Shown here: positions 9,996 through 22,026 of the stretch, piece after piece
Layout: each line of letters begins with the position of its first letter
How positions within the stretch are numbered: the first letter of the stretch is position 1
DNA from: Nelumbo lutea
Taxonomy: Eukaryota; Streptophyta; Magnoliopsida; Proteales; Nelumbonaceae
DNA length: 64,000 bases
Direction of reading: 5' to 3'
NCBI GenBank assembly: GCA_022828595.1
Contig: JAKGHH010000004.1
Location: 57,848,164 to 57,912,163 of the forward strand
Position numbers and translations under genes: made by a program
The notes under the pieces: model-generated
The model's database searches: none
Seen by the model: the letters and a program-made list of their open reading frames with translations, nothing else
What the model was told of the DNA's origin: nothing

Positions 9996-11563
9996 CATGA
10001 TTTGGATTTTTGGTGTAAAATTTTAACTTTTTGTCTCGTTTGCATCCATTATTAGTGCAAATTTTGCACTTCCACCTACCTGAAGGCCCTATTTAGGATG
10101 AGTACAAACACTAGTTGATTGCATATATGCAGTTTGGGTAGAGAGAGGAAAGGAAGGAAGGAGGGAAGGAGAGAATAATAGGGAAGAAGAGGATGAAGAC
10201 ATTCATTGGGCAGCGGGTGATGATGATGGTGACGATGACAGTGGCGACAACAGGCACAATGGCAGCATTTATAGATCTTAGATTTGAAATCTGATTTCTC
10301 TGTAGTCTGCTATCTCTGGGATCCAGTGATCTCAGATTTGAGGAAGGTTTTGTCTCAATTCCTCCCCTCTCTAATCACCTCTACATCCTTTATTAAACCG
10401 CAAACCAATGTCTGGGTCAAACGGGTCAACGGTTCAACTACCCGGATCAGAAGTTCTTTGGCCAAGTCAACGGTTTTAGACCTAGGAACGGGTTAAGGGT
10501 GAAATGGAAAAGGTTGCTTATATGGTTTCTGGGCCAAACGGTCCAACCATCCTGGTCAATGGCGGTTCAAAAACACTGGGTCAACATATTCCACTCTTGG
10601 AATTGTGTTTGGACCCTTCAGAACTAAGAATCATTTGACAAGAGTAGGAATTTATCATTACAAAACTAAACCAACTTCGTATTTTTATGAACGAGAGATA
10701 TTTGTATTTGCACTCTTCCTAAGTGGAGCCTAATTCTCTCTCATATAATGTGAAGACCACATCAATTTGCTTCTTACCTTACTCTCCCCCAAATAAATAA
10801 CCTTCTTCCACTCATTTTATTTCATATAAATTGATGATCATGCCATTTTTCTTCTTAAAACAAAACAAAGCAAAATTAAATCTCAAGAAAAAGTAAATCA
10901 AGATTTACATTCAGTCCATTTGCACTCCTATGCATTTATATGGTGCAAATGAAATTTGCACTACAAACACTGCAAATAAATAGAGCACAAGAGTTTTACA
11001 AAATTTGTTAAGAACTTTCCCTTGATTTTTTGTTTCTCTCTTATTTTATATCAAACCAAAAACAGTCTTGGGTATGTGGAAATATTATTTCCATGAAGAT
11101 GAGGATTTCCTTACTTGGGTGTTCCAAATAAAGGGAAGAGTAGGTAGCAAAGACCACCTTTGTCAAAGGGCTTGATATAATCAATTATCGGCGCCCAAAC
11201 TAGAAAGCAAATCTGCTAACAAAGGAAGGAAAACAGTAGTAGAACTAATCCCAAGATTAAAGCCCTTTAATATAGTTTATCTTTCCACCACCTCTTCTAC
11301 CTAAATCATCTACCATGGTCCTGCAGATATTTATATTTCAACTAAGAGAATTATCTTAAAAAATGAACAAATTATTCATCCTACATGCCACATACACCTA
11401 GGCCCATCGTAGCACATTAGAAACTTGGATCAAATGAATTATCTTAACCATTTTATCAATAATTCACACGAATACTCATAACTTGGTGCCATTGATCCAC
11501 TAAAACCACAAACAAATTCTTATACATTTTTCCATCTTGCTCCATAATTGACAAGTTTAACAT
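9996..11563. other. Intergenic, no gene recognised
   Basis: It holds a purine-rich GA/GGA tract at ~10139-10200 and a GAT/GAC-rich stretch at ~10217-10250. A forward 70-codon frame at 10284-10496 shows no recognisable domain and is not called as a gene. Confidence 0.5.
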
Positions 11564-11568
11564 AGGCA

Positions 11569-13504
11569 TGAAGGGATGAGAGATCCATCACATGGACGCC
11601 CAAATCTTGCGGAATAGGGTGGGAGAATTTCAAAAATTTCTCTCCCTTCAATTGGGAATCACATTCCCTATTTTAGAAAAATCAAAAATTTCGAGGATCA
11701 ATTTTGAATCATAAACCGAACCAGATTTGAAACAAAATAGTAGGAGAGGGATATACATGATATAGAGAAATGATATCTCTCAATGTTCATGCCCAAAAAA
11801 GATCTCCAAAGACTGCTCCCACTAAAGATGACACAGTGGATGAAGGAGCAAAATCAGCAGGGTCCATCCCATGAACCGAATTCTTCAGCAAGAATTCAAT
11901 GGAGGTGGTGAGCACAACTTCCTATCAGTATTTCAGCAAAGACTAATGTCAAGATCCAATCTTGACCACTCCTACAAAATTGGAGAATGAATTGGCAGTA
12001 TGGCAGCGATAGGAAGATATCACAGGGAGAAGGCGCAGTCACACTGTGTATTCTTCTCTCTGTAATTCGAGATCTATATCTCTGGAATTCTGGGATGCTA
12101 TGGATGGTTCACCCCCTCCCGCTTTTATAGGCTTAAAGAGATCAACTCCTGATCCTATCAAGAGTTTCCTAATTCAGATCATTATCTAAATTTGGACTCT
12201 CTTTAAGTGATAGGGATAAGACCCTTATCTTATCTGCAGATTAGATCAGCCTTCTCCTAATCTTATTAGGAGGTTTCCAGACCTGAATTTAGATCTAGTC
12301 TCTTTGAGTGGATAGGGTAGGACTTTATCCTATTTGCTGATTTAATCCCAGATCCACGCCCTCTATTTAACTAATTAAAAGTGTCATTTCGAAATGGGCT
12401 TTAAGCTCAATAAGTCTATGTGCTCAATCTACTTCCAAATTGCTGCCCAGTTGGGCTTCTTTGTATGGTGTGGGACCCAAGCATTGATCTACACATCAGC
12501 CACATGGGTTCGACCCAGCCTTTGTTACAAGGCCTGGCCGAATATACTATTGTAGACAGTGCACCCCCTGAAACCCATCACATGGGCCTCTATTGAGCCC
12601 AACACTTACATGAAGTGGTCATTGGGCCAAGCCATCTTATAAAAACCCAGGGACTGTGGGCAGATGCAAGATTAGCCCATCAGGTATTACCCTCAGTGGT
12701 CTTACACTTAACCTCTCAGCCCTTAATGATCAAACACTGCCCGACAAGAGAGGACCTCTCCCTCGGCTGCTAGGAACAATGTTGCACTCTCTGCTTATAT
12801 GGATCCCGGGAATTTAAACCTTTTACAAATATTTTAGAAATCATAATATATATACTTTTATATCTCATATAAAACATATTTTGCAAAACAAATCTCAATG
12901 ATTGAAATCGGTTGCCAGCAGTCTTAGTTTCCATTAGAGAGAATGCATCCCTGATCATTACCTTTGTCCGACAAAGGGGCTGACCCTATCACTATGATCA
13001 CACACTCAGATGAATTCTCAGACTGTCCCAACATACTCAGGTTTTGACCCCTGCTAAGGATCTCACTGATTGGTACATCAAAGATAGACCAATCCGACAC
13101 CTAGTGCAGTATCATAATCGAGTCTAGGGGTTAGGTGTAACTTTCCAGTTTTGCCCATTAATCTCCAAGGTCTAGGGCAATACTGGAAATCTGGTACTGT
13201 TCAAAGATTCAATTAATCCTACACTGCATGTGCCTTGGGTCTCACCCTGGTAGCTGAGACAGGCCACCCCAACTGACTTGGCGGCACATCAGTGTCAGCC
13301 TTATCAGGATAGGTCAACCCAGACCGATCCACTGGCTGTGAACATTCTAAACTAACATGAGTCTCATTAAGTGTCTAGTTTAAGGGTATAACACAGAAAC
13401 AAAGCATAAGAACATGAATCAAATATGCACTTTATTCATTTACAATAAATGTCAAAAGTACATCATTCTGATTGGAGCTAAGGGCATAGAAAGACTGTCT
13501 AATA
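11569..13504 (-). mobile_element. Unit A: outer 3' LTR of the composite block
   Basis: Complete 1,936-bp LTR in minus orientation, subgroup III. Its first dinucleotide, read in element orientation, is TA instead of TG because 13503 is t rather than c. It is followed by a recognisable polypurine tract, so it is a 3' LTR. Confidence 0.9.
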
Positions 13505-13588
13505 GCTCCCACTTGCACTTAGGTCCAATCTGGTACAATCCAGAGTCCCATGCTTTTCACATGTTTCTCAAACACTTTTTGTGATAGT
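13505..13588 (-). pseudogene. Unit A: polypurine tract and last ~25 codons of pol
   Basis: On the minus strand this reads the C-terminal tail of the copia RNase H region, the stop codon TAA (13519-13521) and the tract AAGTGCAAGTGGGAGC abutting the LTR. The match to pol breaks off at gtgatagt (~13588), where a forward-oriented LTR piece is joined. Confidence 0.85.
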
Positions 13589-13715
13589 TCCTTGAAAATA
13601 TGATTTTCTAAATAGGGAATGTGATTCCCAGTTGAAGGGAGAGAAAAATTTTTGAAATTCTTCCCTTTATTCCATAAGATTTGGGAGTCCATACGATGGA
13701 TCTCTCATCCCTTCA
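13589..13715 (+). mobile_element. Unit B: last 127 bp of a 5' LTR, inverted relative to A
   Basis: Forward LTR end finishing ctcatcccttca, directly followed by the primer site. The variants gaatgtgattccc and tctctcatcc match subgroup III. The other ~1.8 kb of this LTR is missing, replaced by the head-to-head junction with unit A. Confidence 0.88.
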
Positions 13716-13716
13716 G

Positions 13717-13733
13717 TGGTATCAGAGCCATGG
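13717..13733 (+). promoter_or_regulatory. Unit B primer-binding site (initiator tRNA-Met)
   Basis: TGGTATCAGAGCCATGG, one base after the LTR end; the 3' end of plant initiator tRNA-Met pairs with the TGGTATCAGAGC core in Ty1/copia elements. The sequence is unmutated. Confidence 0.9.
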
Positions 13734-15503
13734 TTCAAATCTTGAACCAATTTGTTTCAGATCTGAACCTACGCAAATGGGCATAAGGCGTTCTACCCAA
13801 TTTCCGCAGATATGGGTTTTGGGAAATTTGTTTCCAAAATTATGGGCGAATAATCTAAAATTAATTTTATATAAATCTGATTATTATTTAGCATTATTCT
13901 TTATGATTTTTTTTGATTTATGGGCTGTTCGTACAAGAGGAGATAAAAATCTTGGTTGGCACAGGGAACCTGCGATTTTGCAGATTAAAGATTATTTTAT
14001 TACTTTTGGTCTGTAAAATAATTTTTTTTTTATTTTTTAGACTGAATGTATAGGTATTCGATCTGATGTAATTATGAATAGAAATTAGGATTTCTATTTA
14101 TTTTATTTTGGATCGACGATGGCGGCGCAAGGAAGGAGATTTTGCAGATGGGAGAATCGCAATCTGCGATTTGAAGTTTATGAAACTGCAAACTGTGATC
14201 TAACCTCTGTTTTGCAGGATGGATTGTGCAAACAGCCCTGTTTGACTGATTATTGCTTTTCTATTATCAGTATTTAATTTTAGATTATTTTCTTGAATTA
14301 AAGATTTAATTAAAGATCAAACCCTAGACCCATTCGAACAAAGATTGGTTCAAATTGTTTGGACCAAATCTAGGGTTCGATCAAGGCTGAAAATCAGCCC
14401 TAATTTTTCCCACTAATGGGCCTGAGGATTGATATTTAATTAAATAGTTCATTCGGCCCAACCTATAAAGGCCCAGTTTTAAAAGGTTAAAACTGCTAAA
14501 AGCCCACTTTGCGGATAAAGCTATATGGGCCGAACCCATCAACCATAATTCAGCCCATATACCTAGATAATATTAATGGTTAATATTATGGATTTAAAAT
14601 GGGCTTCAAATGGGCTTTACATATAATTAATTGACTGGATCAATTTATCCTTGCATGTGATGTATGGATGTGTGATGTGCTACGTACATGGGCCATAAGT
14701 ACTTGGTCCATGCTCAATCGACAGTAGCTCGCACACACCATGGCTGAACACACATCATTGCCATGGTGTCCCTTTTTGGTCATTGGATGACCTCCCTCAG
14801 TGGTGGGCCCCACACCTAAGAGGTTATGTGCAGAACCCTAGCCGATTTAGGCCCATCGAAATCTGTCTTTATGAAAGTCAATGGGAGCCACTTTGGTTTG
14901 ACGTAGATCAAACTAGGGCGTAATTAACTGTTCCCTCCAGCTAATATGAGTGCATGTGATAGGGAGATTCATATGATGAACTCTATAAAGGCCTTCCATT
15001 ATTAGCTTGAGGATGGGTCCTTCAGTAATGAGGAAACACACCAGAAAATGGGCTATCCATTTGCTGTTGGGCTTGTCTAAGTGTTTCATAAGATGATAGG
15101 GGCGTCATAGACTGATGTGAGAGGGGCTTCACCAGAAAATGAGAACTCTCTCATGGTACCTTGGCGTTCACAAATATGATGGGTAAGCACTCACTTGACA
15201 TAAAGGTTTACCTGAAAACGACTCTGAACCTTGTCTGACAGAGGCCAAAGGGAAAACTCATAAGATGAGTGGATATGATCCTTCACAGAAAGGTGGTGGG
15301 GTTATGCAGCTGAAAAAGTTGGCTCCATGCATCCTATGTGATTTTTCACATTTTCAGAGACAACATTTAGTCTCTGTCACTGAGAAAGGAGGGAAATCTT
15401 AGAGATGAATAAATGGAAATGGAACATAGATTAAAATCCATATCTATGTAATGAACATGAATCAAATTAGGTTGTGGACTGATGTTTGCTTTTTTATTAG
15501 AAA
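13734..15503 (+). other. Unit B untranslated leader
   Basis: About 1.77 kb between primer site and gag, closely paralleled by the leader of unit C (18640-20401) and, inverted, that of element G (49540-51304). No reading frame is conserved among the copies, so it is treated as non-coding leader. Confidence 0.8.
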
Positions 15504-17129
15504 ATGGCAAACGGACAATTTGCAAAGTTGCTTGATGACAACAAGTTGAAGGGCCCAAACTGTGCTGACTGGTACAGGAACCTTATGTTGGTGTTAACCT
15601 TTGAGAAATTGGATAAAGTAGCCAAGAATCCTGCTCCAGATCGTCTGGGAGATAGGGCTTCTGAGGCCCGGAGAAGAGAATACCAGGAATGGGAGGAGAA
15701 AAACTCCCTTGTCCGCTGCTATATCATTGCCTCCTTGGACAACCCAATTCAGAGGTAGTTCGATCAGATCAAACTTGCTAAGGACGTATTGGACAGTCTC
15801 AACACAATGCACGAGGAGCAGAATCGTTATATTCGGCAGAAGGTCTTGAAACAGTTCATGACCGCGTAGATGTCCAAGGGCCAACAGGTTCACGACCATT
15901 GTCTCTAGATTATGGGCTATATCAACAAACTGGAGGCTCTTGGATCCGTACTGGATCTGGAAACATAGATCGATGCTTTTCTCAACTCCCTGCCTCCATC
16001 CTTTAATCCATTCATCATGAATTACAACATGAACAAGTTGAACGTCAGCTTGCTGGAACTCAGCAATATGTTGCAGAGGGCTGAAGAATTGATTAAAAAG
16101 GATGAGACCATTGCCATGCTTGTAGAAACTGGCAAATCGGGCAAGAAAAGGAAGGCAAAGAGAAAGCCCCAGAAGAAGGCTTTCAAACCCAAGAAACAAA
16201 GGAAGGACAAGGCATCTAATGCCTGTCATTTTTGCAAGAAGACTGGCCACTGGAAAAGGAATTGTCCTGCCTACCTGGAATCCAAGAAAGGTAATTCCAA
16301 AACTTGTGTTATAGAAACCAAATTATTGGTAGCTTCTGCGTCTTGGTGTATTGACTCCGGGGCTTCAGCTCATGCGTGTAACTCACTGCAGGGGTTCAAG
16401 TTAAGTAGAAGGCTGAGTGTAGGAGAAGTCACACTCTACTTGGGGACCACTGCAACTGTTGCAGCCGCGGCCATAGGAACCATGGAGTTACATTTTAGAG
16501 AATGAACAATTGTACTAAAAGATTGTCTTTATGTACAAATTTTAAGGAGAAATTTGATTTCTGTCTCAAAACTGTGTGCAAATGGTTATTCTGTCTTCTT
16601 TAGTAATACGATTATTGTTAAAAGAAATAACAGATTCATCGCATACGGGGAACTGGAGAACGGTCTCTATGTTCTACATCCTTCTCTAGAAACTAACATA
16701 ACCAAAACTACGTTGACTGAAATCCCCAAGAAGAGAACCCGTGATACAGTTAATCCCATGTGTCAGTGGCATTACCAACTTGGCCACATCGGTGTTGACT
16801 GAATCACAAGGTTGGTAAAGGATGGTCCTTTGGATTTTCTAACTGTAGAAGATCTTCCTACCTATGAGCCTTGCCTACAAGACAAGATGATGAAACGACC
16901 ATTTAACGGTATGCCTGAAAGATGTACAAGCACACTTGACCTTATACATATTGATGTATGTGGTTCCCTGAGTGTTAGAACACAGAATCAACACATGCAT
17001 TTCATCACCTTTCACAGAATATTTTTCACGATATGGTTACGTGTACCTAATGAGACACAAGTCTGAATCCTTTGAAAAGTTCAAAGAGTTCAGACAAGAG
17101 GTCGAGAAACAGTTAGGGAGAGAAATTAA
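15504..17129 (+). pseudogene. Unit B gag-pol, 5' part (gag, protease, part of integrase)
   Basis: Starts at ATG 15504 with MANGQFAKLLDDNKLKGPN. Gag runs to ~16300 and ends in a complete zinc knuckle, CHFCKKTGHWKRNC. The protease active site DSGAS follows at ~16350, then the GAG-pre-integrase region and the start of the integrase core. The frame is dead: CAG to TAG at 15757-15759, another TAG in gag at ~15868, TGA at 16503-16505, CGA to TGA at 16800-16802, and a deletion near 17015 around the first integrase aspartate. It stops at ATTAA (17125-17129), where a reverse LTR begins. No RT or RNase H belongs to this unit. Compared with the other copies its zinc knuckle is the best preserved. Confidence 0.9.
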
Positions 17130-17619
17130 TGAAGGGATGGGAAATCCATCACATGGATGCCCAAAGATTGCGGAATAAGGGGGGCAAATTTCAAAAATTT
17201 TTCTCTCCCTTCAATTGGGAATCGAATTCCCTATTTAGAAAATCATATTTTCATGGACAATTCTTGAACCATAAACTGAACCAGATCTTAACTAAATGAA
17301 ATTGGGAGAGATAATACCTGATACGGAGAGGCATTACCTCCCAACAGAGGTGTTCACGCCCAAGGAAGGGTCCAAAATCTACTCCCACTGAAGATGGCGC
17401 GGTGCAGGGAGGAGCAGAATCCGCAGTGTTCTTCCAAAAGAACTTGACCCTTCGCAGGAATCAACTGGACGGCTTGTGAATACAACTCCCACCATTCTTT
17501 TCTCAAATCATGATTTCACCCAAGAACTGGAGATCGAACTGCTAGAGGTGGCAATTGCAAGAAGGAGGTGGCAAGAGAGTATTTGCAGGGAGCATAGTTC
17601 ACTCTTCTTGTAATCTCAG
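17130..17619 (-). mobile_element. Reverse LTR fragment after unit B
   Basis: The first ~490 bp (reverse view) of an LTR beginning tgaagggatggg, at exactly the same ATTAA integrase site as the full solo LTR in unit C. It breaks at taatctcag and continues as a forward LTR; the bases CAG are shared at the joint. Confidence 0.88.
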
Positions 17620-18621
17620 GGGGTGCACTGTCCATAACAGTGTATTCGCCCAGGCCTTGTAACAAAGGCTGGGCCGAGCCCATGTGGCTGATCTGTAGAT
17701 CAATGTTAGGGTCCCACGCCATACAATGAAACCTAACTGGGCAGCAGTTTGGAAGGCTAAGTGAATACATAACCTTAAATGGGCCTTAAGCCCACTTCAA
17801 ACTGGGCTGATTTGATTAGTGTCATAAAGGGGTGAATTCTGAGATGGATCAGCTAATAGGATTGGGCCCAGACCCTATTCACTTAGAGAGTCCAAGATTT
17901 AGATCTTGAAACCTTCTAATTAGATTAGGAGATGGCTGATCTAATCTGCAGATTAGATAAGGGTTATCCCTTATCACTTAAAGGGACTTCTAATCCAAAT
18001 ATGATTTGGGTTAGCAACTCCTAATGGGATTAGGAGCTGATCCCTTTGAGATTATAAAAGGAGAATGGGGCGACAGCCTTTAGACAGGCAACCAGCACAC
18101 CCTTGTCTTTAGAGCTGAGATCAGAAGAAGAGAGAATTCTGCACCCTGCAAATACTCTCTTGCCGCCTCCTTCCTGCAGTCGTCGCCTCCAGCAGTTCGA
18201 TCTCCAGTTCTTGGGAGAAATCAAGATTTGATCTTGATACCAATCTTTTGGAGAAAAGATTGGTTGGAGTTTTATTCACAAGCCATCAAGTTGATTCTTG
18301 CGAAGGGTCAAGTTCTTTTGGAAGAACACTGTTGATTCTGCTCCATCCTGCACTGCGCCATCTTTAGTAGGAGCAGATTTTGGATCCTTCCTTGGGCGTG
18401 AACACCATTGGGAGATACTGTTTATCCATATCAGGTATTATCCCTCCCTACTCTTTTTGGTTCAGATCTGGTTTAGTTTATGGTTCAAGTATGATCATTG
18501 AAAATATAATTTTCTAAATAGGGAATTCGATTCCCAATTGAAGGGAGAGAAAAATTTTTGAAATTTGCCCCATTATTCCGCAATCTTTGGGCGTCCATGT
18601 GATGGATATCCTATCCCTTCA
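17617..18621 (+). mobile_element. Unit C: 3' half of a forward 5' LTR (subgroup I)
   Basis: About 1.0 kb from agggggtgcactgtcc to tatcccttca, followed by a primer site. It is the distal half of an LTR. With 17130-17619 it forms a large inverted repeat of about 490-bp arms. A TATA box, TATAAAAGG, lies at ~18053. Confidence 0.88.
18053..18061 (+). promoter_or_regulatory. LTR TATA box (unit C)
   Basis: TATAAAAGG ~570 bp before the LTR end, a position also occupied by TATAAAAGG in the LTRs of element G. It is the likely core promoter of the Cop1 LTR. Confidence 0.6.
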
Positions 18622-18622
18622 G

Positions 18623-18639
18623 TGGTATAAGAGCCATGG
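18623..18639 (+). promoter_or_regulatory. Unit C primer-binding site, one mismatch
   Basis: TGGTATAAGAGCCATGG, with a C-to-A change against the initiator tRNA-Met complement found in units B and G. Confidence 0.85.
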
Positions 18640-20401
18640 TTCAAATCTTGAACCATTTTGTTTCAGAAATGAACCTCCGCAAATAGGCAGAAGGCGTTCT
18701 ACCCAATTTGTGCATATATGGGTTTTGGGAAATTTGTTCCCAAAATAGATGGGCAAATTATCTGAAATTAATTTTATATAAATCTGATTATTGTTTAGAA
18801 TAATTCTTTATGATTTTCTTGATTTATGGGCTGTCCGTACAAGAGGAGATGAAATTCTTGGTTTGCGTAGGGAGAACTGCAAGATTTGCAGTTTCTTGAT
18901 TTATTTATTACATTTGGTCTGTAAATATTTTTTTTTTATTTTTAGACTCAATATATAGGCATTCGATCTGATGTAATTATTAATAGAAATAGGATTTCTA
19001 TTTATTTTTATTTTTGCATCGAAGATGGCGGTGCAAAAAGGAAGATTTTGCAGATGGGACATTTGCTATCTGCGATTTGTAGTTTATGAAACTGCATATC
19101 TGTGATCTAACCTCTGTTTTGCAGGATGGATTGTGCAAACAACCCTGTTTAACTTATTCTTGATTTTTTTTATCAGTTATTTAATTTCAGATTATTTTCT
19201 TGAATTAAAGATCAAACCCTGGACCCATTCGAACCAAGATTGGTTCAAATCGTTTGGACCAAATCTAGGGTTTAGTCAAGGCTGAAAGTCAGCCCTAATT
19301 TTCCCACTAATGGGCCTGAGGATTGATATTTAATTAAATGGTTAATTCGGCCCAACTTGTAAAGGTCCAGTTTTAAATAGTTAAAACTACTAAAAGCCCA
19401 CTTCAAAGGATAAAGCTATATGGGCCGAACTGGGCAACCCTAATTCAGCCCATATACCTAGATAATATTAATGGTTAATATTATTGATTTAAAACGGGCT
19501 TCCAATGGGCCTTACTGATGATTAATTGATTGGATCAATTTATCTCTACATGAGATGTATGGATGTGTGATGTGCTACGTACATGGGCCATAAGTGCTTG
19601 GCCCATTATCATTCGACAGTGGCTCTTGCGCACACCATGGCTGAATGCACATCATTGCCATGGTGTCCCTTTTGGTCATTAGATGACCTCCCTCAGTGGT
19701 GGGCCCCACACCTCATCAAGAGGTTATGTGCGGAACCCTAGCCGATTTAAGGCCCACCGAAATCTGACTTTATGAAATTCAGTGGGAGCCACTTTGGTTT
19801 GACCTAAATCAAATTAGGGTGTAATTAACTGTTCCCTCCAGCTAATATGAGTGCATGTGATAGGGAGATTTATATGATGAACTCTCTAAAGGCCTTCCAT
19901 CATTAGCATGAGGATGAGTCCTTCAGTAATAAGGAAACACACCAGAAAATGGGCTATCCATTTGCTGTTGGGCTTGTCTAAGTGTTTCATAAGATGATAG
20001 GGGCATCATAGACCGATGTGGGGGCTTCACTCGAAAATGGGAACTCTCTCACGGTACCTTGGCGTTCACGAATGTGATGGGTAAGCACTCACTGGACAGA
20101 AAGGTTTACCTGAAAACGGCTCTGAACCTTGTCTGACAGAGGCCAAAGGGAAAACTCATATGATGAATGGATATGATCATTCACAGAAAGGTGGTGGGGT
20201 TATGCAGCTGAAACAGTTGGCTCCATTCACCCTATGTGATTTCCCACATTTCTAGAGACAACCCATAGTCTCCATTACTAAAAAAGGAGTGAAATCTCAG
20301 AGATGAATAAATGGAAATGGATTGTAGATTAAAATCCATATCTATGTAATGAACATGAATCAAATTAGGTAATGGACTAATGTTTGCTCTTTTATCAAAA
20401 A
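18640..20401 (+). other. Unit C untranslated leader
   Basis: About 1.76 kb, colinear with the unit B leader with many point differences and small indels. Nothing coding recognised. Confidence 0.8.
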
Positions 20402-22021
20402 ATGGCAAACGGATCTTTTGCAAAGCTTCTTGATGACAACAAGCTTAAGGGCCCAAACTATGCCGACTAGTACAGGAACCTTATGTTGGTCTTAACCTCT
20501 GAAATGTTGGATAAGGTAGCCAAGAATCCTGCCCCGAATCGTCCAGGAGATAGGGCTTCTGAGGCCCGTAGAAGAGAATACCAAGAATAGGAGGAGAAAA
20601 ACTCCCTTGCCCACTGCTATATCATTGCCTCTTTGGACAATCCAATTCAGATGCAGTTCGATCAGATCAAACTTGCCAATGACGTATTGGATAGTCTCAA
20701 GACAATGTACGAAGAGCAAAATCGTTCTACTCAGCAAAAGGTCTTGAAACAGTTCATGACCACGCAGATGTCCAAGAACCAACAAGTTCACGACCATTGT
20801 CTCCGGATGATGGGTTATATCAACGAACTGGAGGCTCTTGGATCCAGGCTAGATAACACAGATCGATGCTATTCTCAACTCTCTGCCTCTATCCTTTAAT
20901 CCATTCATCATGAACTACAACATGAACAAGCTAAATGTCAACTTGCAGGAACTTAGCAATATGTTGTAGAGGGCCGAAGAATTGATTAAAAAGGATGAGC
21001 CCATTGCCATGCTTGTTGAAACTAACAAATCGGGCAAGAAAAGGAAGGCAAAGAGAAATCCCCAAAAGAAGGCTGCCAAATCTAAGAAGCAAAAGAAAGA
21101 CAAAGCATCGGATGCCTGTCACTTCTACAAGAATACTGGCCATTGGAAAAGGAACTGTCCTACCTACCTGGAAACCAAGAAAGGTAATTTTGAAACTTGA
21201 GTTATAGAAACCAATTTATTGGTAGCTTCTGTGTCTTGGTATATTGACTCTGGGGCTTCAACTCATGCATGTAACTCACTGCAATGGTTCAAGGTAAGCA
21301 GAAGGTTGAGTGAAGAAGAAGTCACACTCTACTTGGGGACCACTGCAACTATTGCAGCCGCGGCCATAGGAACCATTGAGTTTTTTTTTAGAGAAGAAAC
21401 AATTGTACTGAAAGATTGTCTTTATGTACAAAATTTATGGAGAAATTTGATTTTAGTCTCAAAACTGTATGCAGATGGTTATTCTATCTTCTTTAGTAAT
21501 ACAATTACTGTTCAAAGAAATAACAGATTCATCGCATACGGGGAACTAGAGAACAGTCTCTATGTTCTACATCCTTCTCTAGAAACTAACATAACCGAAA
21601 CTACGTCAGCTGAAATCCCTAAGAAGAGAGCCCATGATACAGTTAATCGCACGTGTCTGTGGCATTACTGACTTGGCCACATCGGTGTTGACTGAATCAC
21701 AAGGTTGATAAAGGATGGTCCTTTAGATTTTCTAACTGTAGAAGATCTTCCCACCTGGGAGCCTTGCCTACAAGGAAAGATGATGAAATGGCCATTTAAT
21801 GGTATGCCTAAAAGATGTATAGGCACACATAACCTTATAGATACTGATGTATGTGGTCTCCTAAGTGTTAGGACACAGAATCAACACGTGTATTTCATCC
21901 ATCACCTTTCACAGAAGATTTTTCACGATATGGTTATGTGTACCTAATGAGACACAAGTTTGAATCTTTTGAAAAGTTCAAAGAGTTCAGACAAGAGGTC
22001 GATAAATAGTTAGGGAGAGAA
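20402..22021 (+). pseudogene. Unit C gag-pol, 5' part
   Basis: Begins ATG 20402 (MANGSFAKLLDDNKLKGPN). It has the same order as unit B: gag, zinc knuckle, protease and GAG-pre-integrase, into the integrase core. In the zinc knuckle the second cysteine is tyrosine (CHFYKNTGHWKRNC). The protease keeps DSGAS. Stops include TAG at ~20468 and ~20588, TGA after the knuckle at ~21198 and TGA at 21693-21695, the last shared with unit B. The frame is interrupted at ATTAA (22022-22026) by a reverse solo LTR and resumes at 23992. Confidence 0.9.
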
Positions 22022-22026
22022 ATTAA

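Noticed and set aside
10284..10496. 70-codon forward frame near a GAT/GAC-rich stretch
   Set aside because: No domain, no homologue recognised and no gene-like context.
13681..14016. 111-codon forward frame over the unit B LTR end and leader
   Set aside because: Overlaps the primer site and is not kept in unit C or element G.
16022..16250. Minus-strand hydrophobic frame under gag
   Set aside because: Antisense shadow of the lysine-rich gag tail; the same shadow recurs at 20915-21143 and 33221-33448.
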